Shown here: piece by piece, positions 1-17,341 of the stretch
Numbering within the stretch: the stretch's first letter is position 1
Layout: every line of letters starts with the position of its first letter
From: Scylla paramamosain
Lineage: Eukaryota > Arthropoda > Malacostraca > Decapoda > Portunidae
Length of the DNA stretch: 64,000 nt
Assembly: GCF_035594125.1 (NCBI RefSeq)
Contig: NC_087156.1
Location: 10,581,600 to 10,645,599, forward strand
Direction: 5' to 3'
The notes under the pieces: model-generated
Told to the model about the DNA's origin: nothing
Databases searched by the model: none
What the model saw: the letters and a program-made list of their open reading frames with translations, nothing else
Translations under genes and position numbers: made by a program

Positions 1-2775
<2,775 letters not shown>

Positions 2776-3446
2776 TTTATGTACGTAAAAAAACTGCCAA
2801 TATGCATACAAAGTAACGAAAAATCATTATGAGAAACGGTTATTATGGGTGCTTTTTCAGCTTCTTATATGCCAAAATGCTAAGACGCATGAATAGCACT
2901 CTATATGGAGAAGCAGGACAGCACTACCAAAAACCTGTATTTCTAATGTTTTTCACATTGTTAGGTACCAAAAAGCATGCAAAGCACCCTATATGTGATA
3001 AGAAAACGAGATTTCCAGAAACGTGTCTTTTGAGTGTTTATGAGCATGCTAGGCACCAAAACGCTAAAAAGCATAGAAAGCACCGTATGGGAAAATTAAA
3101 CAACATAAAATAGTGTCTTTAGAGTGTTTTAGAGCTGCTAAAACGCTAAAACGAATACAAAACACTTTTTATGTACAAACAGAATAACATTTCTAAAAAC
3201 AAGTATTTTGAGTGTTTTGAGCTTGTTACGTAGACAGACACCAAAATGCATGCAAAGCAAATGAAAAAAAAAAAGTTACCAGAAACCTGTATAACCAACG
3301 GTTTTGAGCTTCTTAGGTACCAAAACGATAAAACACATAAATGTCACCCAACATGGAGAGACAGAACAACTTTACCAAGAGAGTATATTTTGAGTGTATC
3401 TCACATTGTTAGGTACCAATATGCCAAACTGCATACAAACCAACAA
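2776..3446 (-). repeat. Satellite array, inverted block 1
   Basis: The satellite words here appear as reverse complements, for example gagtgtttatgagcatgcta (D reversed) and cacattgttaggtacc (E reversed). The left switch follows cacgttttatgtacg near 2776; the right switch lies in accaacaagcaacaagctc near 3446. Both switch points are estimated by eye to within about 10 bp. Confidence 0.85.
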
Positions 3447-5587
3447 GCAACAAGCTCAAAAACCCTCAAAATACTTATTTTTCATAGTTATTCTGTTTTC
3501 CATAAAGAGTTGCATTTGCTTTAGGTAGCTCAGAACACTTGATAGAGACGTTTCTGGTAATGTTGTTTTGTTTTACCATATAGGGTGCTTTGCATGCTTT
3601 TTACCATTTTGGTGTTTATCATGCTCATAAACACTCAAAAGACACGTTTATGTAAATTTTCTTTTCTTTTCCCATATATGGTGCTTTATATGCACTTTGG
3701 CGTTTAGGTACCTAATAATGTAAAATACATTGAAATACACGTTTTTGGTAATGTTGATCCTTCTCTTCCATATAGAGTACTATCCATGCGTTTTACCGTT
3801 TTGGTAACTTTGAAGGTCAAAAAACCTCTTAATACACTTTTCTCGCAATGTCTTTTCATTTCCCCATATAAAGTACTTTGCACGCATTTTGGCATTTTTT
3901 CTGAGTAACAAGTTCAAAAACACTCAAAATACACGTCTTTAGTAAAGATATACTCTTTTTCCATAAAGGGAAACATACGTTCTATCGTTTGGGTAAGGAG
4001 CTCAAAACACAGAAAAGAGACGTTTTTGGTAAAATTTTTTGTGTTTACATATAGGGTGTTTTCCATGCTCAAAATATGTGTTTCTGGAGATCTCGTTCCC
4101 TTTTCCCATATAAGGTGCTTTATATGCATTTTCACGTTTTGATACCTAAAAAGTGAAATACACTTAAAATATTTCTTTTGAGTAATGTTATTGTATTTCT
4201 CCATAAAAGGTGTCTTGCATGCGTTTTACCCTTCTAGTACGTAAGATAGTAAAAAAAATACTCAAAAGACACGTTTATTGTGATCTTTTTTTATTTCCAT
4301 ATATGATGATGTCCATGCTTTTTAGCGTTCTAGTGGCTAAAACTCTCGGAAATACCCAAAAGCCACGTTTCTGAATATTTCGTTTTATTTGTTCATAAAA
4401 GGGACATTTTACATGCATTTAGGCATTTTGGTGTCTAACAATGTGAAAAAAAACTCGTTTTTTGGTAAAGTTGTTCTGTTTCTCCATATAGAGTGATATT
4501 CATGCGTCTTAGCGTTTTAGTACTTAAGAAGCTCAATATCACCCGTGATAAACGTTTTTCGTAATGTTCATTAACCCATATAGGTAAGTCTGTATGCCTT
4601 TTAGGATTTTTTTACGTAACAAGGTCAAAACACTTAAACTAGACGTTTTTGGTAAATTTATGCTGTTTTTTCCATAAAGTGTGTTTTCCATGCGTTTTAG
4701 GATTATGGTACGTATCACAAAAACAGTGAAAAAGACTTTTCTTTTGTATTTTTTTTCAATATGGCTTGCTTTCTGAGATTTTTATCGTTTTAGTGCCTAG
4801 CACTCTCATAAATATTGAAAGGACACGTTTCTGTTAATCTCGTTTAATTTCCCTATATAGGGCACTTTGCATTCATTTTGGCCTTTTTGGTTCCTGACAA
4901 TGTGAAATACACTCAAAATACACAGTTTTTGCATTCGGTTTCTCCATATAGAGAGCTATTCATGCGCTTTAGCGTTTTTGTACCTAAAAGCTCAAAAAAC
5001 ACTCATAACACCCGTTTCTCGTAATGGTCTTTTGTTTTAGCAATATAGGATGCATTAAAATAATTTTGACCTTTTTTTTTACATGTTTTATTACCTAAGA
5101 AACAAACAAACAAACAAACAAAAAAAACTCACAGTGTACGTTTCTCATAATGTCTTATCGTTTCCCCATATGGGTTACTTTGCATGAATTTTGGCGTTTT
5201 TCTACGTAGCAAGCTTAAAAACACTAAAAAATACTTATTTTTCGTACTGTTATTCGGTTTCTCCATATGGTGTGTTTTGCAAGCGTTTTACCGTTTTGGT
5301 AAGTAAGTAAATAAAAAACACTGAGGAAAGATATTTTTAGTAATGTTTTCTTTTCACATATAAGGTGCTTTCCATTATTTTTAGCGTTTCGGTGGATATC
5401 ACGCTCATAAACATTGAGAAGACACGTTTCTGGAAATCACGTTTTCTTTTCCCATGTAAGGTGTTTTCCATACTCTCTAGCGTTTTGCTGCCTAACACGC
5501 TCATAAACACTCAAAAGACACGTTTCTGGAAATTTCGTTTCGTTTCCTCAGTATCCATTTTGGCGTTTTGGTACCTAACAATGTGAA

Positions 5588-5589
<2 letters not shown>

Positions 5590-5653
<64 letters not shown>

Positions 5654-5654
5654 A
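5590..5654. repeat. (CA)n followed by poly-A
   Basis: A CA run to about 5632, with one CG interruption, is followed by about 22 A. It sits inside an E monomer just after gtgaaatacac, where the monomer itself supplies a cacac seed. Confidence 0.95.
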
Positions 5655-7722
5655 GTCATTCCGTGATGTTGTTCTGTTTCTCCATATAGAGTGCTATTCA
5701 TGAGTCTTATACTTCTGGTACCTAAGAATTTCAAAAGCACCCTTAATACAAGTTTCTCGTAATATTCTTTCGTTTCCCATATACGGTACTTTGCATGTAT
5801 TTTAGCATTTTTTTACAGAGCAAACTGAAAAACCCTCAAAATGCCAAAAAAAAAAGAAAAAAAGAAAAAAAAGAACTGGTAAAGTTATATTGTTTCTCCA
5901 TAAAAGATTTTTTGAATGGGTCTTAGCGGTTTGGTAAATAAGATGCTCAAAAACACTGAAAAGACAAGTTTTTAGTAAAGTGTTTTTTCCCCCATATGGC
6001 ATGCTTTCGATGCTCTTCAGCGTTTTGGTGCCTAGTACGTTCATAAACATTCAAAAGACACGTTTCTGGATATCTCGTTTCCTTTTTTCTATATAGGGTG
6101 CTTTGTATGCTATTTGGCATTTTAGAATCTAACAATACGCTCAAAATACATACTCTTGGTAATGTTGTTTTGTTTCTCCATATTGAGTGACATTTATGCG
6201 TTTCAGTGTTGATTGATAATAGAAGCTTCTGGTAACCTTTATTTTCGTTTCCGCATATAGGGGTACTTTGCATGCATTTTAGTGTTTGTCTACGTAATAA
6301 GCTCGACAAAATTCAAAATAATTGTTTCTGATAGTTATTCTGTTTGTACATAAGAAGTGATTTGTATGCGTTTTAGCGTTTCGGTAGCTCTAGAACACTC
6401 AAAAGACACTATTTTGTGTATGTTGATTTGTTTTCCCATATGCTGTGCGTGCTATGCTTTAAGTTTTGGTGCCTAGCACGCTCATAAAAACTCAAAAGAC
6501 ACGTTTCTGGAAATCCCATATAGGGTACTTTGCATACTTTTTTGCTGCCTAAGAATGTGAAAACACTAAAAATACACGAACTCTGAAAATACACATTTAT
6601 GGTAAAGTTATACCGTTTCTCTATAATGGGTGTTTTGTCTGCGTTTTAGCGTTTTGGTATGTAAGTAGATTAAAACACTGAAAATAGAAGTTTTTGGTAA
6701 TGATCTTTTGTTTTTCCATATAGGGTACCCTCTATGCTCTCGAGCGTTTTGATGCTAACACGTCCATAAACACTCAACAAACACGTTTCTTAAAATGCCG
6801 TTTCCTCTCCCCATATAGGGTGCCTTCCATGTATTTTTGCTTTTTGGTGCCTAACAATGTAAAATACTCTTAAAATACGTGTTTTTGGTAAGTTTGCTCT
6901 GTTTCTTCATATAAAAGCTATTCATGGGTATTAGCGTGTTGGTACTTAAGGAGCTCAAAAACATTCATAATACACGTTTCTCGTAATATCTTTTCAACTC
7001 CCCATATAGGGTACTTTGCTTGGGTTTTGGCGTTTATGTACGTAACAAGCTCAAGTCGCAGAAAAATACATGTTTTTTGGTAATGTTAGTCTGTGTCTCC
7101 ACAGAGGGTGTTTTGCCTGTGTTTTAGCGTTTTGGTACGTATGTATTTTGGTATGTATGTATGTACGTATGAGATAATTACCTAAAAAAAAAACACACAC
7201 TGAAAAGCAACGTTCTTTGTATTTTTTTTTTTTTTTTTTTTTTTTAGTTTTCCCACATAATGTGCTTTCTATGCTTTATAACGTTTTCTTGTCTAACATG
7301 TACAAAGACACCCATTAGATACGTTTCTTGTAATATCGTTTCATTTCAACATAGAGGGTACTTTGCAAGCATTTTGGAGTTTCGTTATCTAACAATGTGA
7401 TAACATTTAAAATTTTTTTTTTTGTAATGTTCTGTTTCTCCATATAGAGTGATATTTATGCATTTTAACGTTTTGGTACCTAAGAAGCTCAAAAACACTC
7501 AAAATACTTGTCTCTCGTATTTTGTATGTTCTTTTGCTTTCTGATGTTGTGTACTCTTAATAAATTTTAGCGGTTTTGTATGTAACAAGCTCATAAACAC
7601 TTAGAATACACGTTTTTTGTAATGTTATTTAGTTTCTCTATGAAGGGTGTTTTGCATGCGTTTTAGCGTTTCGGTTTGTAAGTAACAAAAAAAAAAACTC
7701 ATAAAAACACGTTTTTGGTAAT

Positions 7723-7725
<3 letters not shown>

Positions 7726-7819
<94 letters not shown>
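7726..7819. repeat. (TA)n microsatellite, ~94 bp
   Basis: A TA run begins after gtttttggtaatgtt and ends at tccgtatagg. It therefore occupies the interval between the ggtaatg word and the ccatatagg word of a C monomer. Confidence 0.97.
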
Positions 7820-7820
<1 letters not shown>

Positions 7821-10800
7821 CGTATAGGATGTTTTCCATGCTTTTTAGTTCTTTCTGCCTAATACGCTCCAGAAGTCACTGAAAAGACATGTTTCGGGAA
7901 ATGAAGTTTCAGTTCACCATAGAGGGTGCATTTTATGGATTTTGGCGTTTTGATACCTAAGAATGTGAAAAACTCTCAAAATACACGTTTTTGATAATTC
8001 TCTTTTCAATACAGAGTGCTATTCACATGTTTTAGCGTTTTTGTACCTAAGAAGCTCAAAAGCTCTTATAATACGCATATCTAGTAATGTTCTTTCGCTA
8101 CTCAATATAGGGTACTTTCCATGCATTTTGTCATTTGTGTACGTAACAAGCTCAAAAACACTCAAAATACTTGTTTTTGGTAATGTTATTCTTTCTCCAT
8201 CAAAGATAATTTGCATGCGTTTTAGCGCTTTCGTACGTAAAAATCTCAAAACACTCAAAAGACACATTTTTCGTAATGTTGTTTTAGTATTTCCATATAA
8301 GGTGATTTCCATCCATTTTAGCGTTTCCGTGCATAACACGCTCATGAACACTCCAAAGACATGTTTCTGGAAATGTCATTCCTTTTTTCATATGCATGCT
8401 TTGTATGCATTTTGGCAGTTTGGTACGTAACAATGTAAAAAACACAAAATACACATTTTTGGTAATGTTGTTCTGTTTCTTGATATATAGTGCTCTTGGA
8501 GCGTTTTTGCGTTTAGTAACCTCAGAAGCTCAAAAACACTCATAATACACTTTTCTAATGTCTTTTCGGTATTCCATATAGGATACTTTGCATGAACTTT
8601 CGTGTTTTTGTACATAACTGTTTGAATAACACTCATACGACACCTTTTTGGTAATGCTTTTAGGTTTCTACATATAGAGTGCTATTGAGCTTTTAGTTAC
8701 CTAAGAAGATCAATAACATTCATAATACACGTTTCTGATAATATCTTTTTGTTTTACCATATAGGGTATTTTCCATGGATTTTGCCGTTTCTTTACCTAA
8801 CAAGCTCAAAAGTACTAAAACTAATTGTTTTGGAAATGTTATTTTGTTTCTCCATGATAAGTGTTTAGCATGAGTTTTAGCGTTTCGGTACGTAAGAAGC
8901 TGAAAACTACACAAATGTTACCTTTTTGGCAATTTTTTATTTATTTTTTATTCCAAAATATGGTGCTTTCTATGCAATTTAGCATTTTGGTGCCTAAAAC
9001 GCTTAAAATCACAAAAAAAGACACGTTTCTGGTAATGTCGCTTTGTTTTTCCATATAGAGTGTTTCGCATATATATTAGCGTTTTGGTACCTAACAAAGT
9101 GAAAAAAAAAAACATTCAAAATACACGTTTTTTGTAATGTTGTTTTGTTTTTCCATGTAGTGTATTATTCACGTTTTTACGTTTTGGTACATAAAGAGCT
9201 AAAAAAAAAAAAAAAACTCATTATAAACTTTTCTCATAATTTGTTTTCAATTCCCCACATAAAATGGTTTGCATACATTTTGGCGTTTCTGTCCCTAACG
9301 AGGTCAAACACACTTAACATACACGATTTTGGTAACATTTTTGTTTCTTCAAATCACTTGCTTTGTATGCATTTTGGCGTTTTGGTACCTAACGAGGTGA
9401 AAAAACACTCAAAACACATGTTTTTGGTAATGTTTTTCTGTTTCTCCATATAGAGTGCTTTTCACGCATTTTGGGGCTCTGGGACCTAAGAAGCTCAGAA
9501 GCACTCATTATACACGTTTCTGGTAATATCGTTTATTTTCTCAATAAATGTTACTTTGCATGTATTTTTTTTTTCTACGCGAAAAGTTGAAAAACATTCA
9601 AAATCTACGATTTTTGTTTTCTTATTCCGTTTATCCGTAGTGTTTTGCATGCGTTTGAGCGTTTTGGTAGGGAAGAAGCTTAAAAACACAGAGACACGTT
9701 TTTGTTAATGTTGATTTGTATTCCAAAATAGGGTGCTTTCTATGCTTTTTAGCACTCAAAAACACTCAAAAATGTCGTTTCTGGTATTGACAATTCATTT
9801 CTTTGTATAGAGTACTTTGCATGTATTTTGGTAATACACTTTTCTGATAATATTGTTTCCTTTTATCATATAAAGAGCTTTTGCATTAATTTGACGTTTT
9901 TGTTCCTAAGAACTAAAAAAATACTGAAAATACACATTTTTTGGAGATGTTATTCTGTTTTTACATAAGATCTGCATACCTGTTAGCATTTTGGTGTGTA
10001 AGAAACATGTAATTACTCCAGACACGTTTTCTGTAATGTTTTGTTTCCCCATATAGGAAAGTTTCCATGCTTTTTAACGTTTTGGTGCGTAACACACTCA
10101 AAATCACTCAAACGACACGTTTCTTGTCATATTATCTATTTATTTATTTTTTTTTCAATATAGAGTAATTTGTATTCATTTTGTCATTTTTGCAACTTAA
10201 CAAAGTGAAAACACTCAAAATACACGTATTTAGTAAAGTTTTCTTTCTCTATATAGAGTGCTATTCACACGTTTTAGAATTTTGGTACATAAGAATCTCA
10301 AAAACTTATATGCACATTTGTCAAAATTTGACAATTTGTCAAAAGACATATTTCTGATAATGTCTTTTCGTTTCTTCATATAGTGAACCTTGCATGCATT
10401 TTGGCGTTTTGGTACGTAATAATGTGAAAAGCAATCAAAATAAACGTTTTTGGTAATGTTCTGTTTCTTGATATAAAATGTTTTTCATGCGTTTTAGCAT
10501 TTTGTACCTAAGAAGCTCAAAAACTCCCATAATATACTCTTCTCGTAATGTCTTTTCGTTTCTCCATTTGGAGTTCTTTACATGTATTTTGGCATTTTTC
10601 TACGTAACAACCTTAAAAACACTCAAAATAAAGGTTTTTGGTAAAGGTATACTTTTACTCCATAAATGTTTTTTTTTTTTTGCATGGGTTTCAGTATTTT
10701 AGTACGTAAGTAGCTCCAAATCACTGAAAAAACACGTTTTATATTCCCATATAGGGTTTTAGGCTTTTGCCTAAAACGCTCATAAACACTCAATTAAATT

Positions 10801-13597
10801 GTTTCTGGATATGCCTTTTTTTTTCACCATATAGGGTGTTTTGCATGTATTTTGGCGTTTTGGTACCTAATAATAGGAAATACACTCAAAATATACGTTT
10901 TCTGTAATGTTGCTCTGTTTTTCCATAAAGAGCATTTAGGTACCTAAAAAGCTGAAAACACTTATAATTTAAGTCTCCCGTAATGATCTTTGCTTTCCTT
11001 ATACAGGGCAATTTGCATGCTTTTTTTTTACGTAACAAGTTCAAAAACACTAAGAATAATTCTTTTTGGTAATGTTATTCTGCTTCTCCAGAGAGAATAT
11101 TATTAATGTGGATTTCGTTTTGGAACCTAGGAAGCTAAAAAAGAAAAAAAACATTCATCATACACGATTCTTGTAATGTCTTTTCTACCTTAAGGGTACT
11201 TAGAATTCATTTTGTCATTTTTCTACGTAACGAGCTCAAAAACCCTAAAAATTCTTGTTTTAGTAATATTACTCTGATTCTCCATAACGTATATTTTGCA
11301 TTCGTTCTAGCATTTTGGTACGTAAGAAATAAAAAAAAAAAACATTCAATAGACACGTTTTTCATAATGTTTTTTTTTATTCCCATATTGCGAGATTTCC
11401 ATGCTTTTTAGCGCTTTGGTGCCTAACTCATTAAAAATACTTAAAAGACATGTTTCTTGTAATGTCGTTTCGTTTCTTCGTATCAAAAGCTTTGCAAGCG
11501 TTTTGGCGTTTTAGTGCATAACAAGACGAAAATACTCAAATTACACTTTTTTGTTAATGTTGTTCTGTTTCTTCAAATATTAAAGCGCTTTCGCGTTTTG
11601 GCACCTAAGAACCTAAAAAAAAAAAAAAAAAAATCATAATACACGTTTCTCGTAATGTCTATGTTTCCCTCATAGAGGACCTACTTTGCATGAATTTTGG
11701 TATTTTCCTACGTAACGGACTCAAAAAACTCTCAAAATCCTTGTTTTTCGTAATATTATGTTTCACCATTAAGAATGATTTATTATACGTTTTAGCGTAA
11801 TGGTGCGTAGTAAGTTTTAAAACACTTAGATTATATTTTTGGTATTGTTAATTTTTTCTCTCACATAGATTAATTTCCGTGCTTTTTAGCGTTTTTGTCC
11901 CTAACACGAAAAAAAAAAAAAAATTTCTGGTAATGTCGTTTCGTTTCCCCATATAAGAAGCTTTGCAGGCATTTTCAAATTTTAGTACCTACCAATGTAA
12001 AAAGTATTAAGATACTCGTTTTTCGGTGACATTGCTTTTTTTTTTTTTTCGAACAGTGCGTTTTAGCGTTTTAGTACTTAAGAAGCTGAAAAACACTCCT
12101 ATGTCCTTTCCCTGTCATGTCCTTTTGTTTAGCAGTATAGGGTACTTTCAATGATTTTTGGCGTTTTTTGAAAGTAACATGCTCAAAAACACGTTAAATA
12201 CATGTTTTTGGTAATGTTATTGTGTTTCTCCATGAAGGATGTTTTTATAATTTATTTATTTATTTATTTATTAGTGTTTCGCTGCGGAATTAACTCAAAA
12301 ACATTCAAGACACGTTTTTCGTAATGTTTTCTTTTCCTAGTGTGCTTTGCATGCATTTTGGCGTTTTGGCACCTAACAATGTCAAATACACTCAAATTAC
12401 TTGTTTTTGGTAATGTTGTTCTCTTTCTTCATACGAGTATAGAATCCTATTCATGTTTTTAAGCGATTGCATACCTAAGGATTTCGATAAGACTCATGAT
12501 ATACGTTTCTCGAAATATCTTTTTGTGTCCTCATCTAGCGTACTTCGCATGCATTATGGTGTTTGTCTACGTAAGAAGCTCAAAAACACACTTGTTTTTT
12601 GCCAGTGTTATTCTGTTTCTCCATGAAGGGTGCTTTGCAAGCGCTTTAGTGTTTTGGTGCGTAAAAAAAAAAAAAAAAAAAAAACATAGACAAGTTTTGG
12701 TAGATTTCTTTTCCCATAGAGGATGATTTCTTGGTTTTTAGTGTTTTGATGCCAAACACGTAAAAAAAAAAAAAAACTCAAAAAGCACGTTTCTGGTAAT
12801 TTCGTTTTCTTTTTCAAAATAGTGATTTTTTGGGTATGTTTTGTGTTTTGCTACCTAACATTGTGAAATACACTCAGAATACACGCATTTGGTAACGTTT
12901 TTCTGTATCTCCATATATAGTGGTATTCATGAGTTTTATCCCTTTGGCACCTAAGATCAAAAACACTGATAATGTAGGTTTATCGCTGTCCTTTCGTTTT
13001 CCATTATAGGGTACTGTAATGTAATGTTATTGTTTTTCTCCATAAAAGGTATTTTGCATGCCTTTCAGCGTTTTGGTACTTAAAAAGCTAAGAAAAAAAA
13101 ACGTCAAAACATGTTTCTTCATATAGGGTGCCTTGCTTGCATTTTGGCGCTATGGCACCTAACAATGTGAAATACATTCAAAATACACATTTTTTGTAAT
13201 GTTCTTCTGTTTTAACGTTCATGTTGTAATGTTCATGCGTTTTAACGTTTGGGTACCGAAGAATCTCAAAAACACTCATGATACACGTTTCTCATAACGT
13301 CTTTTTGTTTCCTTATTTGGATAATTTGCATGCATTTTGAAGTTTTCGTATGTAACAAGCCCAAAACTCTAAAAATATTTGTTTTTCGTATAGTTATTCC
13401 GTGTCTACATGAAGGGTGTTTTTGCCCTCGTTTTAGCATTTTGGTGCATAAGAAGCTGAAAAAAATTCAAGACACACTTCTGGTAATGTTTTTTATTCAC
13501 ATATAGGGTGCTTTTCCATGCTTTTTAGCATTTTGGTGACTAACATGCACAAAAACACGCAAAAAGATACGTTTCTTGGAATGTCAATTTCTTTCTC

Positions 13598-13875
<278 letters not shown>

Positions 13876-16800
13876 CTCTATGCATTTTGGCGTTTTGGTA
13901 TCTAACAATGCGAAAAACACTTAAATTACTCGTTTTTGGTAATGAAGTTCCATTTCTAAAATTGGAGTGGTATCAACGCGTTTTCGTGTTTTGGTACCTA
14001 AGATGCTGAGGAACATTCATAATGCACGTTGATCGTAATATAATTTTTTTCTTCATAAAGAGTTTTTTTTTGTATGCATTTGGGGCAATTTTCTATGTAA
14101 CTAGCTGAAAAACACTTTAAATGCTTTGGGTAAGGTTATTCTACTTCTCAATAGAGTTTTCGTGTTTTGGTATGTAAGAAGTTCAAAGAGACTTAAAAGA
14201 TACGTTTTTCGTTGTGTTGCTTTTTATTCCCATATAAAGTGACTTCCATAATTTTAGCGTTTTAGTGCCTAAAACGCTCAAAAAAAAAAACACTGGAAAG
14301 AGACCTTTCTGTGTAATGTCGTTTCGTTTCCAGTATCAGAGTCTTTGGACGCATCTTGGTGTTTTGGTACCTAATAAGTTGAAAATACTCAAAATACAAG
14401 TTTTTCTTTATTCATTGTTTGTCCATATACAGTGATATTTATGCGTTTCAGAACCTCAAAAACTCTCATAATACATGTTTTTCGTAATGTCTTTTGATGC
14501 ATTTGGGGATTTTTCTACGTAAGAAGCTCAAAAACAGTCAAAATACTCGTTTTTGGTAAAGGTGTACGGTTCCTCCATAAAGGGTTTTTTACATGCTTTT
14601 CAGGGTTTTGGTACATAACTAGCTCAAAAACACTGCAAGGCGTTTTTGCTGCTTTCCTTGCCTTTATCGTTTTGGTGCCTAAAACGCTCATAAACACTTA
14701 AATGACACGTTTCTGTAAGTCCCGTTTCCTTTCCCCAAATTAGAGTAATATATTTTTCTCGTAATGTCTTTTCGTTTCCCCAAATAAGGTACTTTCTATG
14801 CATTTTTTTTCCGTTTTTGTACGTAACAAGCTGAAAAACACTGAAAATAGTTGTTTTAGGTAAAATTATTATGTTTCTCCATAAAGAGTGTTTTTGCATG
14901 CATTTTAGCGTTTTGGTACGTAAGTAGTTGAAAACACTGAAAAGACACGTTTTTTGTAAAGTTGTTTTGTTTTCCCATATGGTGGGCTTTCCATGCATTT
15001 TTGTGTTTTGGTACCTAAGAATTAGAAAAAGACTCAAAATACATGTTTTTGGTGATGTTGCTCTGTTTCTCGATATAGAGCGCTATGTTTGCGTTTTAGC
15101 ATGTTACATAAGCTCAAAAAACACTCATAATACACATCTCTCGTAATGTTCTTTCATTTTGTCATATAAGGTCCCTTGCGTAACAAGCTCAAAAACACTC
15201 AAAATACATGTTTTGATTTTTGTTTATTCTATTTCTCCATAAAGTGTTTTTAAAAGCGTTTTGGCGTCTTGGTAGTTAAGAAGAACACTCAAAAGACTAG
15301 TTTTTGGTAATGTTTTCTTTTTTTCATACAGAGTGATTTCCAGTTTTTTTTTTTTTAGTTTTGGTGCTTAACATGCATAAAAAAAAAAAAAAAACACGCA
15401 AAAGATACGTTTCTTGGAATATCGTTTCGTTTTTCAATATAAGTGGCTTTCCATGCATTTTCCTACGTAACAAGCTCAGAAACACTAAAAATACATGTTT
15501 TTGGTAAAGTTATACTGTTTCTCCATAAAGAGTTTTTTGCATGCTTTTCAGCGTTTTAGTACAAAACTAACTAAAAAAACACTGAAAAGATATTTTTTTG
15601 GTGATTTTTATACGGTGCTTTCTATGCTTATATCGTTTTGGTGCCTAGAACGCTCATAAACACTCTGAAGACACGTTTCTGGAAATCTCATTTCCTTTCC
15701 CAATATAGGGTGCTCTACATGCATTTTGACGTTTTGATACATAACTACGAAATACACTCAAAATAAACGTATTTGTTCATGATATTGTGTTTCTCTATAT
15801 TGCTATATATGCTATTGTTTTGGTGCCTAAATAACTCAAAAACACCTATAATACACGTGTCTCTTAATATCTTTTCATTCATCATATACGGTACTTTGTA
15901 TGCATTTTAGCGTTTTTGTAAACTCAAGAACACTCAGAATACTTGCTTCTTGGTAATGTTACTTTGTTTCTCCATATTTTTTTTTTTTTGCAAGCAACGT
16001 TATGTTACGTTAGTAGCTCAAAAACACTCAAAAGACCTTTTTTTTTTTTTGTATAGCTGTTTTGTTTACTCATATGGTGGGTTTTGCTTTCATTTTGGCG
16101 TTTTTGGTTCGTAACAATGGGAAAAAACTCAAAATACACGTTTTTGTAATGTTGTTCTGTTTCTCGATATAGAGTGCGCTTTAGTATTTTGGTACCTAAG
16201 AAGTTTAAAAACTCTCGTAATAAATGTGTTTTTGTAACCTTTTCGTTTCCCTATATAGAGTGCTTTGCATGCCTTTTGCCATTTTTCTAAGTAACAAACT
16301 CAAAACATTCAAAATACACCTTTCTTGTAAAATTATAATATTTCTCCATAAAGGATTTTTGCATGCTTTTCAGCGTTTTAGTACGTAAGTAGATTAGAAA
16401 CACTGAAAAGAGACGTTTTGGTTATATTGTTTTCTTTTCCAATATAGGCTGTTTCTTATGCTTTTCTTTTTATCGTTTAGATGCCTAGCACGCTCATAAT
16501 AACTCAAAACACACGTTTCTGGAATTTTCTTTTCCTTTCTCCATATAGGGTGCTTTACATGCATTTTGGCGTTTTGGTACATAACAATTTGAAATACACT
16601 CAAAATACACGTTCTTGGTAATGTTATTCTGTTTCTCTATATAGAGAGCTATTCATGTCTTTTAGCATTTTATGGTAATGTTCCGTTTCTCCACATAGAG
16701 TGATATGAAAGCGTTTTTGTGTTTTGGTACTTAAAAAGCTCAAAAAAACACTTATAATAAACGGTTCTTAAAATGTCTTTTCGTTATTCCATACAGAGGA

Positions 16801-17280
16801 CTTTGCATGGATTTTGGCGTTTTCGTACCTAACAATGTGAATAACACTCAAAACACACGTTTTTGGTGTTGTTTTGTTTCTATATACATTATGCTATTCA
16901 CGAGTTATAGCGTTTTATTAATACGCATTTCTAATAATATCGTTTTGTTTCATTATATATGGTACTTCGTATGCATTTTGTAGTTTCTTTACCTAAAAAG
17001 CTCAAGAACACACATAATACACTTATTGTAATATTATCCTGTTTCTGTATAATGATTTTTTATTATGCGTTTTATCGATTTGGTACATGAGATGCTCAAA
17101 AACATACAAAGGACATCTTTTTGGTAATAATGTTTTGTTTTCCAGTATAGGGTGTTTTCTATGCCTTTTAGCGTTTTGGTGCCTAAAACGATCAAACAAA
17201 ATGTAAAAAGACACGTTTCTGGTAAGGTCGTACCGTTTCCCCATATAGAGTGATTTGCATGCATTTTGCGTTTTGGTACC

Positions 17281-17341
17281 TATTTTAAGTGATTTTAAGT
17301 GATTTTAAGTATATTTTAAGTGATAAACACTTAAAATATAC
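17281..17341. repeat. Short tandem (ttttaagtga)n ending in a 14-bp hairpin
   Basis: Three to four copies of a 10-11 bp word, ttttaagtga, end in an inverted repeat. Bases 17309-17322 pair perfectly with 17328-17341, leaving a 5-base loop. It sits inside an otherwise ordinary satellite monomer. Confidence 0.85.

Noticed and set aside
8100..8140. CENP-B-box-like word in A and D monomers (ttcgtttcccc)
   Set aside because: Only the TTCG start agrees; the required A and CGGG positions do not. No claim of centromere function is made from sequence.
8019..8430. Many 60-140 aa Phe/Leu- or Lys-rich ORFs over the satellite, some with recurring peptides such as GNVILFPHKGCF or [10 protein letters not shown]
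   Set aside because: The recurrence comes from the tandem repeat itself. Frames are short, broken at random and lack any domain, and both strands give equally long frames.
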